Origin: a virus
Reading direction: 5' to 3' (one strand)
IMG/VR virus record: IMGVR_UViG_3300035199_001057
Span: 25,131 to 89,130 of that record
DNA length: 64,000 bases
This document shows, piece after piece, positions 54,231-60,840 of this stretch. The translations under genes were made by a program, and so were the position numbers. Position 1 is the first letter of the stretch; each line of letters opens with the position of its first letter. Under the pieces are notes generated by a model. That model was given only the letters and a program-made list of their open reading frames with translations. It was not told where the DNA came from and did not search any database.

Positions 54231-55397
54231 TTACATTCCGCCTAAAAGCGTCATTGCAATTAAACCAGGGAGGGGCTCTTTTATATACACCCCTGAAAAC
54301 AAAGTTTCTGTGCGGCCGCCGACATAAGAAAAGGCGGCTTCAAGTTGATTACTGATAACTGGATCATTAGCCATCTCTGGAGTGGTAACTAAAAGTAACA
54401 CCCCCATTTTAGGCTGCCGAGTAGGCTTGGAGCACGGGGAAGCGTTTAAGCATCCTTGGAATACAGTGGATCCTAAGTCGGGTGCGCTGGGGTTTCTTAC
54501 TACGGTGCTTCCTAAGAGCATCCGGCCTGGGGTGGCAAGACATTTCTCTAAATCTTTTGAATCGAAAGCTTGGATGGGAGAAGCCTCCGTCGCCAGCTTA
54601 AGTACCTGCGCAAATAGTTTGGCAAAATTTAAATTGGCGGCCGGGTACATGTTCAGCATGCCAACTTTTCCCCGCAGAAGGTGAAGCTGCTTTTCGTTGT
54701 CGATAATTATATGAGGATCTTTTTTAACATCTTGGAGTACTTTATTTGAATTTGATTTAATCGTGGGATTTAAAAGCTCCTGCGCGGACGGTTTGCTTAT
54801 AATATATATAACTTTGCCGGTCGCCTCAATAGATGACAAATATCGATTTAAGGATTTATGAAGCTCATAAGAAGCGCTCCCGGTTCCACCGCCTCCGCCA
54901 ATCAGCACAAAAAGCCAATCAACTTTGCCAATACGAGTTCGTAACGCATGCTCAACTAAAGCGCTATTGTCGCCAAGTACTTGTTTTCCAAGCTTTATAT
55001 CTTTTCCAACGCCGTCTGCGCCGGGAATCAAAAGAAAATTCTCCGGAGCAACTCCATCTGGTTGATCTTTTTCTGTGGTGTTAATCAAAAGGGTTTTATT
55101 AAACCCTAAGTCAAGAAAAGCTTTGGCCATTTTGCCGCCACCACCGCCGATGCCCAAAAACGCACAATTAATTGCGCTTGGAGCCACGTTGGGGGCTAGC
55201 ATTTTTTCGTCAGGAGATGGATCATCGCTATAGGCTTCTGCGAAATCAAAGTCATCAAATCCTAAAGAATCTTCTTTAGGGAGGGACCAGCTTTCATCTT
55301 CTCGTATTGGTACAAGATGAGGCTCATCTGTCGTGGAAATTTCTTCCACCTCTTCTTCAATGTCTTCGTACTCCTCGATATCCCAATCGTCACTCAT
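54231..55397 (-). CDS. FtsZ/tubulin-like GTPase
   Basis: The 388-aa protein has an acidic N-terminal extension of about 75 residues (many Glu/Asp). The tubulin/FtsZ core then follows: LGIGGGGGKMAKAF (82-95, the T1 loop), LFVLIGGGGGTGSASYELH with the GGGTGSA signature (167-175), and IIDNEKQLHLL. In FtsZ the T7 loop NxDFxD supplies two Asp residues for GTP hydrolysis; here the aligned text is NLNFAKL (255-261), with Asn257 and Lys260 in place of Asp. So filaments may form but hydrolyse slowly. PhuZ of jumbo phages is the known functional parallel; this protein looks closer to FtsZ. Confidence 0.82.
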   Translation of the reverse strand: MSDDWDIEEYEDIEEEVEEISTTDEPHLVPIREDESWSLPKEDSLGFDDFDFAEAYSDDPSPDEKMLAPNVAPSAINCAFLGIGGGGGKMAKAFLDLGFNKTLLINTTEKDQPDGVAPENFLLIPGADGVGKDIKLGKQVLGDNSALVEHALRTRIGKVDWLFVLIGGGGGTGSASYELHKSLNRYLSSIEATGKVIYIISKPSAQELLNPTIKSNSNKVLQDVKKDPHIIIDNEKQLHLLRGKVGMLNMYPAANLNFAKLFAQVLKLATEASPIQAFDSKDLEKCLATPGRMLLGSTVVRNPSAPDLGSTVFQGCLNASPCSKPTRQPKMGVLLLVTTPEMANDPVISNQLEAAFSYVGGRTETLFSGVYIKEPLPGLIAMTLLGGM

Positions 55398-55430
55398 GAT
55401 GATTTCTCCTGTGAATATGTTAATATAAGT

Positions 55431-55458
55431 AGTATAAGGGGGGATAAAAAATAGTTAA
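55431..55458 (-). promoter_or_regulatory. Promoter for the tubulin-like gene
   Basis: TTAACT (55453-55458), a 16-base spacer with a run of six Cs, and TATACT (55431-55436) lie on the minus strand between the tmRNA 3' end and the tubulin-like gene. An AGGAGAAA ribosome site precedes the ATG at 55397. Confidence 0.55.
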
Positions 55459-55461
55459 AAA

Positions 55462-55816
55462 TGGTGGAGACGTTGGGAGTCGAACCCAAGTCCAAAAAGC
55501 AATACTGATCACGTCATTCACAAGAATAGATACAATTACCGCCGTTGTACCAACCACCTAATATCCTATCAGGGAATCCATTTACCGCTCTTAATGGCGT
55601 CGGCTGCCAAAAATATCTAGTCGTAAGGTGACTAAAAATCCCTTTTTACTGATTTTTTATAAGAAGGCAATCAGCAGCCCCCTGGTTATGCCGCTAAGGC
55701 GTAATCAAATTCAACGTTATCGTTGGCTTTTATAAAGGTTAAGTATTTTGGCTGTGATACTTACACAGTCTTGCACGTTAATCAGTCTCGTTCTCTGTCG
55801 AAGCCGTTTCGTCCCC
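55462..55816 (-). ncRNA. ssrA: tmRNA (ssrA)
   Basis: The 355-base gene is complete. The 5' end GGGGACG pairs with the 3' CGTCTCC in a seven-base-pair acceptor stem (one G-U pair); the T arm is TTGGG/TTCGACT/CCCAA, and CCA is encoded, preceded by A. The tag frame (55686-55727) reads GCC AAC GAT AAC GTT GAA TTT GAT TAC GCC TTA GCG GCA TAA, that is ANDNVEFDYALAA, with the ALAA end typical of ClpXP-targeting tags. A TAAGTAT/ATACTTA stem lies just before the resume codon. tmRNA with SmpB rescues stalled ribosomes; here it would act on, or replace, the host system. No SmpB gene was recognised in the window. Confidence 0.93.
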
Positions 55817-56176
55817 ATTTCTTTCATTTTCAAAAAACGATTCAATATCGAATTTCTTAATTAGTTTTCTAAAATCAGTATAGTCAATTCCTAGGAATTT
55901 TGAACTTTCTTTTTTAGATCTACAGATACTCACCGCGGTTTTAAGTACAGCCTCCGAAGTTATAGCGCGCATAGAGTGCCATAACGGCATGCCATAATAT
56001 TTACCGCCCAGCGCCCTAGTTGAAAGCTCTAGTTTAATAGCTATAAGATCTTCTAAAGATAAATTGTTAATAGAGTTTAATACTTGTTTATTTAATTTAT
56101 CTTCTTTACTAAATTTGTTAATTATACTATAATTTTCATATAAACCATAGTATTTAGTTCTTTTCTTCCAAGTCAT
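55778..56176 (-). CDS. Unknown protein with helix-turn-helix-like C-terminus, 132 aa
   Basis: The product is highly charged; the C-terminal third (LKTAVSICRSKKESSKFLGI then DYTDFRKLIKKFDI) has the pattern of a Fis-type helix-turn-helix. Its last twelve codons and stop overlap the first 39 bases of the tmRNA gene. It is transcribed from the promoter at 56220-56248. The overlapping copies of a TACTAAATA motif upstream suggest that it may regulate itself. Function is not known. Confidence 0.6.
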   Translation of the reverse strand: MTWKKRTKYYGLYENYSIINKFSKEDKLNKQVLNSINNLSLEDLIAIKLELSTRALGGKYYGMPLWHSMRAITSEAVLKTAVSICRSKKESSKFLGIDYTDFRKLIKKFDIESFFENERNGDETASTENETD

Positions 56177-56216
56177 ACTAAATAAGAGAAATACCTAATA
56201 ATACTAAGTATTTAGT
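56148..56216. repeat. Three TACTAAATA-like motifs around the 132-aa gene start
   Basis: TAGTATTTAGT (56148-56158), ATACTAAATA (56175-56184) and ATACTAAGTATTTAGT (56201-56216) share the ACTAA/TTAGT core. The last contains the palindrome ACTAAGTATTTAGT arms. They are spaced by about 27 bases and flank the gene start and promoter, so they could be operator sites. Confidence 0.4.
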
Positions 56217-56219
56217 TTG

Positions 56220-56248
56220 ATTATATCACATTTTGAGAATTAAGTAAA
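56220..56248 (-). promoter_or_regulatory. Sigma70-type promoter for the 132-aa gene and tmRNA
   Basis: TTTACT (56243-56248) and a perfect TATAAT (56220-56225) are separated by 17 bases on the minus strand, just after the acidic 266-aa gene. Transcription would start near 56213 and run through the 132-aa gene into the tmRNA. Confidence 0.7.
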
Positions 56249-56251
56249 GGG

Positions 56252-57052
56252 TTAAATTGCGAATTCTTCGGTTTCCTCGGCATCGACGTCAAGGGGGGTC
56301 TCGTCGCCTTCGTAATCGGGAGATTCTGGTTCGCTACTTGTGATTTGAAGCTCCTCTTCAAATTTATCAAAATAGAGCTTAAGATTCGTCAGTAAGTAAT
56401 CATAAAACAGATCTCGATCTTCCGCATTGGCCAAGCTCTCAAAAGCGTCGAGGATCTGTTTTTCCACTTTGTTAAAGGTAATTGAGGCAAAGTTTCTTCC
56501 TGTTAAGTCTTCACCAGCGATGGTGAAAGTATCCTCTTCCTCTTCTTCTGTCTCTTCGTCTTCCATGTCCACATCACGAACAGGAATAAATTTATCTTCC
56601 GAACCGTCGTCGTCTACGTTAATCGTAAGATCTTGTTCTTCCAAAGGCTCTTCGGCCACTGCAGCCTCTTCTGAATCTAGATCTGCTACAACTTCAACCG
56701 GCTTGAGGGTATTTTCAATAGCGTTTAGGATGTGCGAACGGAACGAGGTGCGCTGTTCGCTTGCGCTAGTAAGCGCTTTGTACCCTTCTTCAACAATAGG
56801 GATAATATTTCTCAGCAGTTCCTCTAGTACGTTAATGCCCGTATTTTGGTGGGGCTGCGCATCGGGTACATCTGTTTTAGCAGCTTCTACAACTAATTTG
56901 CGCACAATGGCGCGGAGACGCTGCTCTGTTTTGCTTTCTTTTAGGACATCCGCTTTTTTATTCTCTAAAAAGCGCTTCAAGTCTTTTCGAATTAACTGGC
57001 GTAAACGCTTCTCTTCTTTTATTTCGTTAATCATTTCATCGCGATCAATCAT
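56252..57052 (-). CDS. Acidic protein with basic helical N-terminus, 266 aa
   Basis: Residues 1-55 are basic and helical (RLRQLIRKDLKRFLENKKAD, RLRAIVRKLVVEAAKTD). The middle is extremely acidic (SEEAAVAEEPLEEQDL, EDEETEEEEEDTF). The C-terminal third is helical again (ILDAFESLANAEDRDLFYDY). This layout recalls scaffold or core proteins of T4-like heads, and LVVEA resembles the LxE-type sites cut by prohead proteases, but no homology is claimed. Confidence 0.55.
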   Translation of the reverse strand: MIDRDEMINEIKEEKRLRQLIRKDLKRFLENKKADVLKESKTEQRLRAIVRKLVVEAAKTDVPDAQPHQNTGINVLEELLRNIIPIVEEGYKALTSASEQRTSFRSHILNAIENTLKPVEVVADLDSEEAAVAEEPLEEQDLTINVDDDGSEDKFIPVRDVDMEDEETEEEEEDTFTIAGEDLTGRNFASITFNKVEKQILDAFESLANAEDRDLFYDYLLTNLKLYFDKFEEELQITSSEPESPDYEGDETPLDVDAEETEEFAI

Positions 57053-57055
57053 ATT

Positions 57056-59179
57056 TTAGCCCTCAAGGTTGTTTAGTAAATAGTTGTAGAATTCATTAAC
57101 AATTTCGTCTTCTTCTTCTTTTTTCCCCGAACCGCCTGCGACGGCACCCGCGCCCATGGCAGATATTTCTTCCAGATCTTCTTCCTCTTCGTCCTCATCG
57201 CCGGATACGCGGCGTTTTCCCACATAGGGAGGATTGCTCAACCCGGGTTGAAATGACCCAAACATATCCGTCTCTTCTATCACTTCTTCCATCAGCCCAC
57301 GAAAAATGCCCAGATGATACTGGGCCTCCTCAATATTGGCTGTACCAAGCTTATCTTTAATTATATCATATATTTCAGGATCATAAAAGCCCATTATTTT
57401 TTCAAACGTTTCTTCGTCTGCGTGTTCAAGCGCACTGCGCAGATTAGTACCTGACATTTCTCCCACTTCGGGGATGTCAATCGAAACATGGGGGGCAATT
57501 GCGATATAACCATGCTTGCCCCAACCTTCCAGGTCTTCACCTCTGTGGTATTCGCGAAGATAGCGGGGAGAACCGTCCTTCTTTACGCCGCCCAAAGCTG
57601 CGAAGCGAGGATCTTCGGCCATATCTTTAGCCCCCACGTAGTATATAACGGCCGTAGTATTGGGATCAAAATCCTCAAGAATTTCTAGTGCCTTATAAGG
57701 GTTTTTAGTGTTTACCACCCGAGAAGAAGCAATATCGTGCTGAGACGCAATCACTTGTTTATCGGAGAAGTCAAAAGGAGAGCGCGGTGGCGAGACTTTA
57801 CCCGATGTCGCTATAAAGGTATGGTCGTAGCCCCTTTCGTCTTGAATTTTTCGAAAAACTTCCGCATGGTGGCGCCCCATGGGCTGAAATCTACCCGGGT
57901 AAATACCCACGATGTTCTCTATTCTATCAGTCTGCTCGTTTAAGCTCATTGGAGGCATATTACCCCTACCGTACTTAAATAAACCTAATAACTGATTAAT
58001 GGGGGCGAAATTGCCGGTAAATTTATACATCGCGCAATCCCCGCCTTTGTGACAGTATTGAAAAGCAAACCCTTCCACTACAGTGTCGACATTATCATGA
58101 TGTTTTAATTTTTCTAATTGGCGACGTAATATGTCATGCGCTTCGTCCTTATAGGGCCCTTGATACTTTTGAATTGCGCGAATCGCGGCTTCAACTTCTG
58201 TTTTTAACTTGGCCACCTCATGTTCATTGTCTAAAACATAAGCGCTGTGCAGTCCACGCAACAATTCCACAGCAAAGTCATGTATCGCCGCCTCAATGGG
58301 CCACATTTTGCTCTTGATGAGCCCGGGCGCGCTTTCTTTAACAAATAAGGTAATCTGATCTTTAAGATCGCGGCTTAAGCCCTTACCGATCTGGGTCAGA
58401 CTTAGGTACTCTTCTCTTTTTAATATCCGCGTCACGACTTGACGCTGCTTCTCCTCATCTAAATCGGGGACCTGTATCTTTATCTCTCGTAAAAGCGCCC
58501 TTTCTAAAAGGTCATCAATTGTAACATCGCCTGCCAATCCGGCAGCCTTAATGCGCGCTAGCGTATCGTCAATTATGCGCTCGTCTGTAATATTATTAAG
58601 CTCTAAAAAAGCAGTTCGGCGGACGCTAAAAGGCTCAGTAGCCAGTACTGCTTCGAACCTATCAATAAGAGCGTCAAGAGCAGCCGATTCCTTTTCATTT
58701 TCAGCTACTTCTAACTGGTTGTTGTCGTGGTTATAACGTTTATGACCCATCCGATGAATATTGATAACATTATCATCATAGTTGATCACATTAGCGGCCA
58801 ATGGCCCTTGGATTTCAGCGTTATAAAATATTTCCCCGTCTTCCCCAAAAATAGAAGTAATTTCTTTTTCTGAAAGCGTGCTAACGGCTTTGGCGTACGC
58901 ATCAAAAGCTTCTACATAAGCCTTCCGCGCCTTTTCGCCGCCTTGAAATTTACGAGCGAGCAGATCATCAAAAGTCATGCCGCCTTTGGCCATGTCACCC
59001 TTGTTACGGGCTGCGCGAGGTTCTCCATTAACGTAACCCAAGAAGATATTAAAACCATCTGTCTTTTCAGTGCCCACAAGTTCGCCTGCGGCCGCCTTCA
59101 TCAGAATATCGGCAATATCATCATAAGTTAAGTCTCTATTGTCATAGAGATGATTTAAATGTCCGGAAACGCCGCCCAT
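57056..59179 (-). CDS. Ligase-like nucleotidyltransferase fused to an NMNAT/NadR-like HxGH domain
   Basis: The 707-aa protein joins two nucleotidyl-transfer domains. Residues 30-390 carry polynucleotide ligase-like motifs: TEKTDGFN (K39 as nucleophile), FYNAEIQGP (about 118-126), VVEGFAFQY (368-376) and AMYKFTGNF (383-391). Residues 424-620 carry an adenylyltransferase-like domain: GIYPGRFQPMGRHHAEVF (HxGH-like at 436-438) and GEMSGTNLRSAL, the ISxTxxR-type motif of NMNAT/NadR. The C-terminus is very acidic. Possible roles are nucleic-acid repair/capping or NAD metabolism; the fusion itself is the notable point. It abuts the 86-aa gene upstream and the acidic 266-aa gene downstream. Confidence 0.7.
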   Translation of the reverse strand: MGGVSGHLNHLYDNRDLTYDDIADILMKAAAGELVGTEKTDGFNIFLGYVNGEPRAARNKGDMAKGGMTFDDLLARKFQGGEKARKAYVEAFDAYAKAVSTLSEKEITSIFGEDGEIFYNAEIQGPLAANVINYDDNVINIHRMGHKRYNHDNNQLEVAENEKESAALDALIDRFEAVLATEPFSVRRTAFLELNNITDERIIDDTLARIKAAGLAGDVTIDDLLERALLREIKIQVPDLDEEKQRQVVTRILKREEYLSLTQIGKGLSRDLKDQITLFVKESAPGLIKSKMWPIEAAIHDFAVELLRGLHSAYVLDNEHEVAKLKTEVEAAIRAIQKYQGPYKDEAHDILRRQLEKLKHHDNVDTVVEGFAFQYCHKGGDCAMYKFTGNFAPINQLLGLFKYGRGNMPPMSLNEQTDRIENIVGIYPGRFQPMGRHHAEVFRKIQDERGYDHTFIATSGKVSPPRSPFDFSDKQVIASQHDIASSRVVNTKNPYKALEILEDFDPNTTAVIYYVGAKDMAEDPRFAALGGVKKDGSPRYLREYHRGEDLEGWGKHGYIAIAPHVSIDIPEVGEMSGTNLRSALEHADEETFEKIMGFYDPEIYDIIKDKLGTANIEEAQYHLGIFRGLMEEVIEETDMFGSFQPGLSNPPYVGKRRVSGDEDEEEEDLEEISAMGAGAVAGGSGKKEEEDEIVNEFYNYLLNNLEG

Positions 59180-59440
59180 TTATTTCCCCTCTTCTAATAC
59201 CTTTACTTGTTCTTCTAAAAGCGTGATTTTTTCTTCTAATTTGCGGTTCAATTTCTTTATTTCGTTGAGATGTTGGCGCGCAACACTTAGTTGACGACTT
59301 TCGCGTTGGCTTTTGGGAATAAAATGCTCTAGAATATTAACAACAGACTCTACATAAGCGCGTACGCTCGGTCGGCTTTTAGCCTCCCCCAACAAGAATC
59401 GTTTTGTTAGTCGGTTGAGATCAACCTTCACTTTTTTCAC
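59180..59440 (-). CDS. Coiled-coil protein, 86 aa
   Basis: The C-terminal two thirds form a continuous heptad pattern (ARQHLNEIKKLNRKLEEKIT, then LLEEQVKVLEEG). The N-terminus has LTKRFLLGEAKSRPS. The start is GTG at 59440 (an alternative GTG at 59431 has a closer GAG ribosome site), with a 20-base overlap with the HExxH gene. A structural or scaffold role is inferred. Confidence 0.5.
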   Translation of the reverse strand: MKKVKVDLNRLTKRFLLGEAKSRPSVRAYVESVVNILEHFIPKSQRESRQLSVARQHLNEIKKLNRKLEEKITLLEEQVKVLEEGK

Positions 59441-60179
59441 TCAAGATATCTTGAATTACACCAGAAACCATCTCACGCAAAGCGGCTTCTTCGTCTTCTT
59501 CTAGATCGCGTATACGCGCTTGAGGGTCAATAGGGTGTGGGTCAGCTTTAATCTGTGCTTCCTCTTCTTCCTCTAAAGCTTCTTCGCTGGGGTATTCTTT
59601 CTGTACCCCTTCGTAGTTATCGATGAGGTTAACCACGGGCACGATATCTTCGTTAATTTCTTGTTTTTCGGGCGCTTTAAAGCCCCATTTTTCCATCAAG
59701 AGGGTGTTGAGTTCTTGATTTTTCCAATCTTTTGTCGACATTGATCGATCTCCTTTGTTTTTAGTGCTTCTATAAATAGTTTCATAAAGCTGAATATTGC
59801 TACTCTTTAAATTGTCTTCCCAGTCGCGAAAAAATAAATTTCCACATTCGTAAGCTTCTCGTTCCATTTCTCGCAAGTGTTCGTTGTTTTGAGCGTAGCC
59901 CTCTTCCGTGGCGCCATGCTCAGATCCTAGATCTCCGCGGCAATTTTGCATATGATGAACTAGTTCGTGCGACAGAGAGCGCAATATGTCTTTAGGGTGC
60001 CGCGCCGACGTATATACTGTGATTTTCATCGTCCCGGGCTCATAGGCCGCAGTGCGACCCAGCGGGTTTTTACTGTTGGCTGTATCTTCTAGAAACTCAA
60101 CCGCGGGTTCCTCCGTAAGAGAAAATTTCTTAATAAAAGAAGCAACGAGATTATCGGATAGTTTTTGTAGATTTTGCAT
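59421..60179 (-). CDS. HExxH zinc-peptidase-like protein, 252 aa
   Basis: I chose the ATG at 60179 (AAGG five bases upstream); a longer frame begins at 60203/60200 without a ribosome site. The zinc motif is SLSHELVHHMQNCRGDLGSE (HELVH), with a downstream MEREAYECG (Glu) as third ligand. The C-terminal half is acidic, contains LNTLLMEKWGFKAPEK and ends QDILSEKSEG. The protein could be a processing peptidase or an inert structural relative. It overlaps the 86-aa gene by 20 bases. Confidence 0.65.
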   Translation of the reverse strand: MQNLQKLSDNLVASFIKKFSLTEEPAVEFLEDTANSKNPLGRTAAYEPGTMKITVYTSARHPKDILRSLSHELVHHMQNCRGDLGSEHGATEEGYAQNNEHLREMEREAYECGNLFFRDWEDNLKSSNIQLYETIYRSTKNKGDRSMSTKDWKNQELNTLLMEKWGFKAPEKQEINEDIVPVVNLIDNYEGVQKEYPSEEALEEEEEAQIKADPHPIDPQARIRDLEEDEEAALREMVSGVIQDILSEKSEG

Positions 60180-60254
60180 AGAAGCCTTATAGTGTAACAT
60201 CAATAATTAGTTATATTAACGGCTTACTACTAGAAATATATAGATTTAAATAGA

Positions 60255-60614
60255 TTACCAATATCCGTTTGTTATCTCACCAATCGCGTTGTGAAAACAA
60301 ATTACTTCGTACGCAATACACGCATGTTTATAAAAGATATACCCATAAATAAGTAAACAAACAGCTAAAGCATACTTGACAATTGGATATTGGCGTATTT
60401 TCCACAAGATAATTCCGCTAAGAAAAGTCACCCCCAGTTTCACATACATAAAAAGGCTTAAATCTATATCCATCAACGCAGCCATCAGCGGGTTGGCTTC
60501 ATCAGCGTAATTATGGTTAACCCAGAGCGCAGACGCAAACGCATCAATTATACAAAATCCCATCAAAAAGACTAAAAGTACACCGAAGATCTGATCATAA
60601 TATTTAATTTTCAC
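60255..60614 (-). CDS. Small four-helix membrane protein (DUF5658-like), 119 aa
   Basis: I chose the GTG at 60614 because GAGGAGG lies nine bases upstream; a longer frame begins at 60674. Four hydrophobic segments are visible: FGVLLVFLMGFCIIDAFASA, DLSLFMYVKLGVTFLSGIIL, YPIVKYALAVCLLIYGYIF and a shorter last one. The motif ANPLMAALMD followed by VKLGVT matches the DUF5658 pattern (E/ANPLM...K). It overlaps the small lipoprotein gene by 11 bases, so the two are coupled. Confidence 0.6.
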   Translation of the reverse strand: MKIKYYDQIFGVLLVFLMGFCIIDAFASALWVNHNYADEANPLMAALMDIDLSLFMYVKLGVTFLSGIILWKIRQYPIVKYALAVCLLIYGYIFYKHACIAYEVICFHNAIGEITNGYW

Positions 60615-60840
60615 GAAGAGTATCCTCCTCGCAAGAATTACTTGCGTCTCCTTCCACCTGTTGAAGGCGCGCAATCAGTTCCAAGAGATCTTCCTTTGTA
60701 AGACATGTACCTTCTAACCCCTCTAAAGCCTCGGATACAATACTTTCACACTTGCTGGTTGCGTTGTCTATCCTTTTCTCTATGCCACACCCTATAATAA
60801 GAAACATCGAAAATAGAGTAGCTAAAGTGGCATTTTTCAT
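60604..60840 (-). CDS. Small lipoprotein, 78 aa
   Basis: The signal sequence MKNATLATLFSMFLIIGCG has a lipobox ending in Cys18. The mature part is short, acidic and contains three more cysteines (CESIVSEALEGLEGTCL, SNSCEEDT). The ATG overlaps the stop of the MopE-repeat lipoprotein gene by 4 bases and its own end overlaps the membrane protein gene, so the three form one unit. Small lipoproteins of phages often alter the host envelope (for example to block superinfection), which is possible here. Confidence 0.65.
   Translation of the reverse strand: MKNATLATLFSMFLIIGCGIEKRIDNATSKCESIVSEALEGLEGTCLTKEDLLELIARLQQVEGDASNSCEEDTLREN

Noticed and set aside
55462-55500. Stand-alone tRNA 3' half
   Set aside because: The T arm and CCA look tRNA-like, but the matching 5' half is 300 bases away with a tag frame between, which is tmRNA.
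56427-57059. Plus-strand frame of 210 aa, Ser-rich
   Set aside because: It is the complement of the Glu/Asp-rich middle of the 266-aa gene; acidic codons give Ser/Leu on the other strand.
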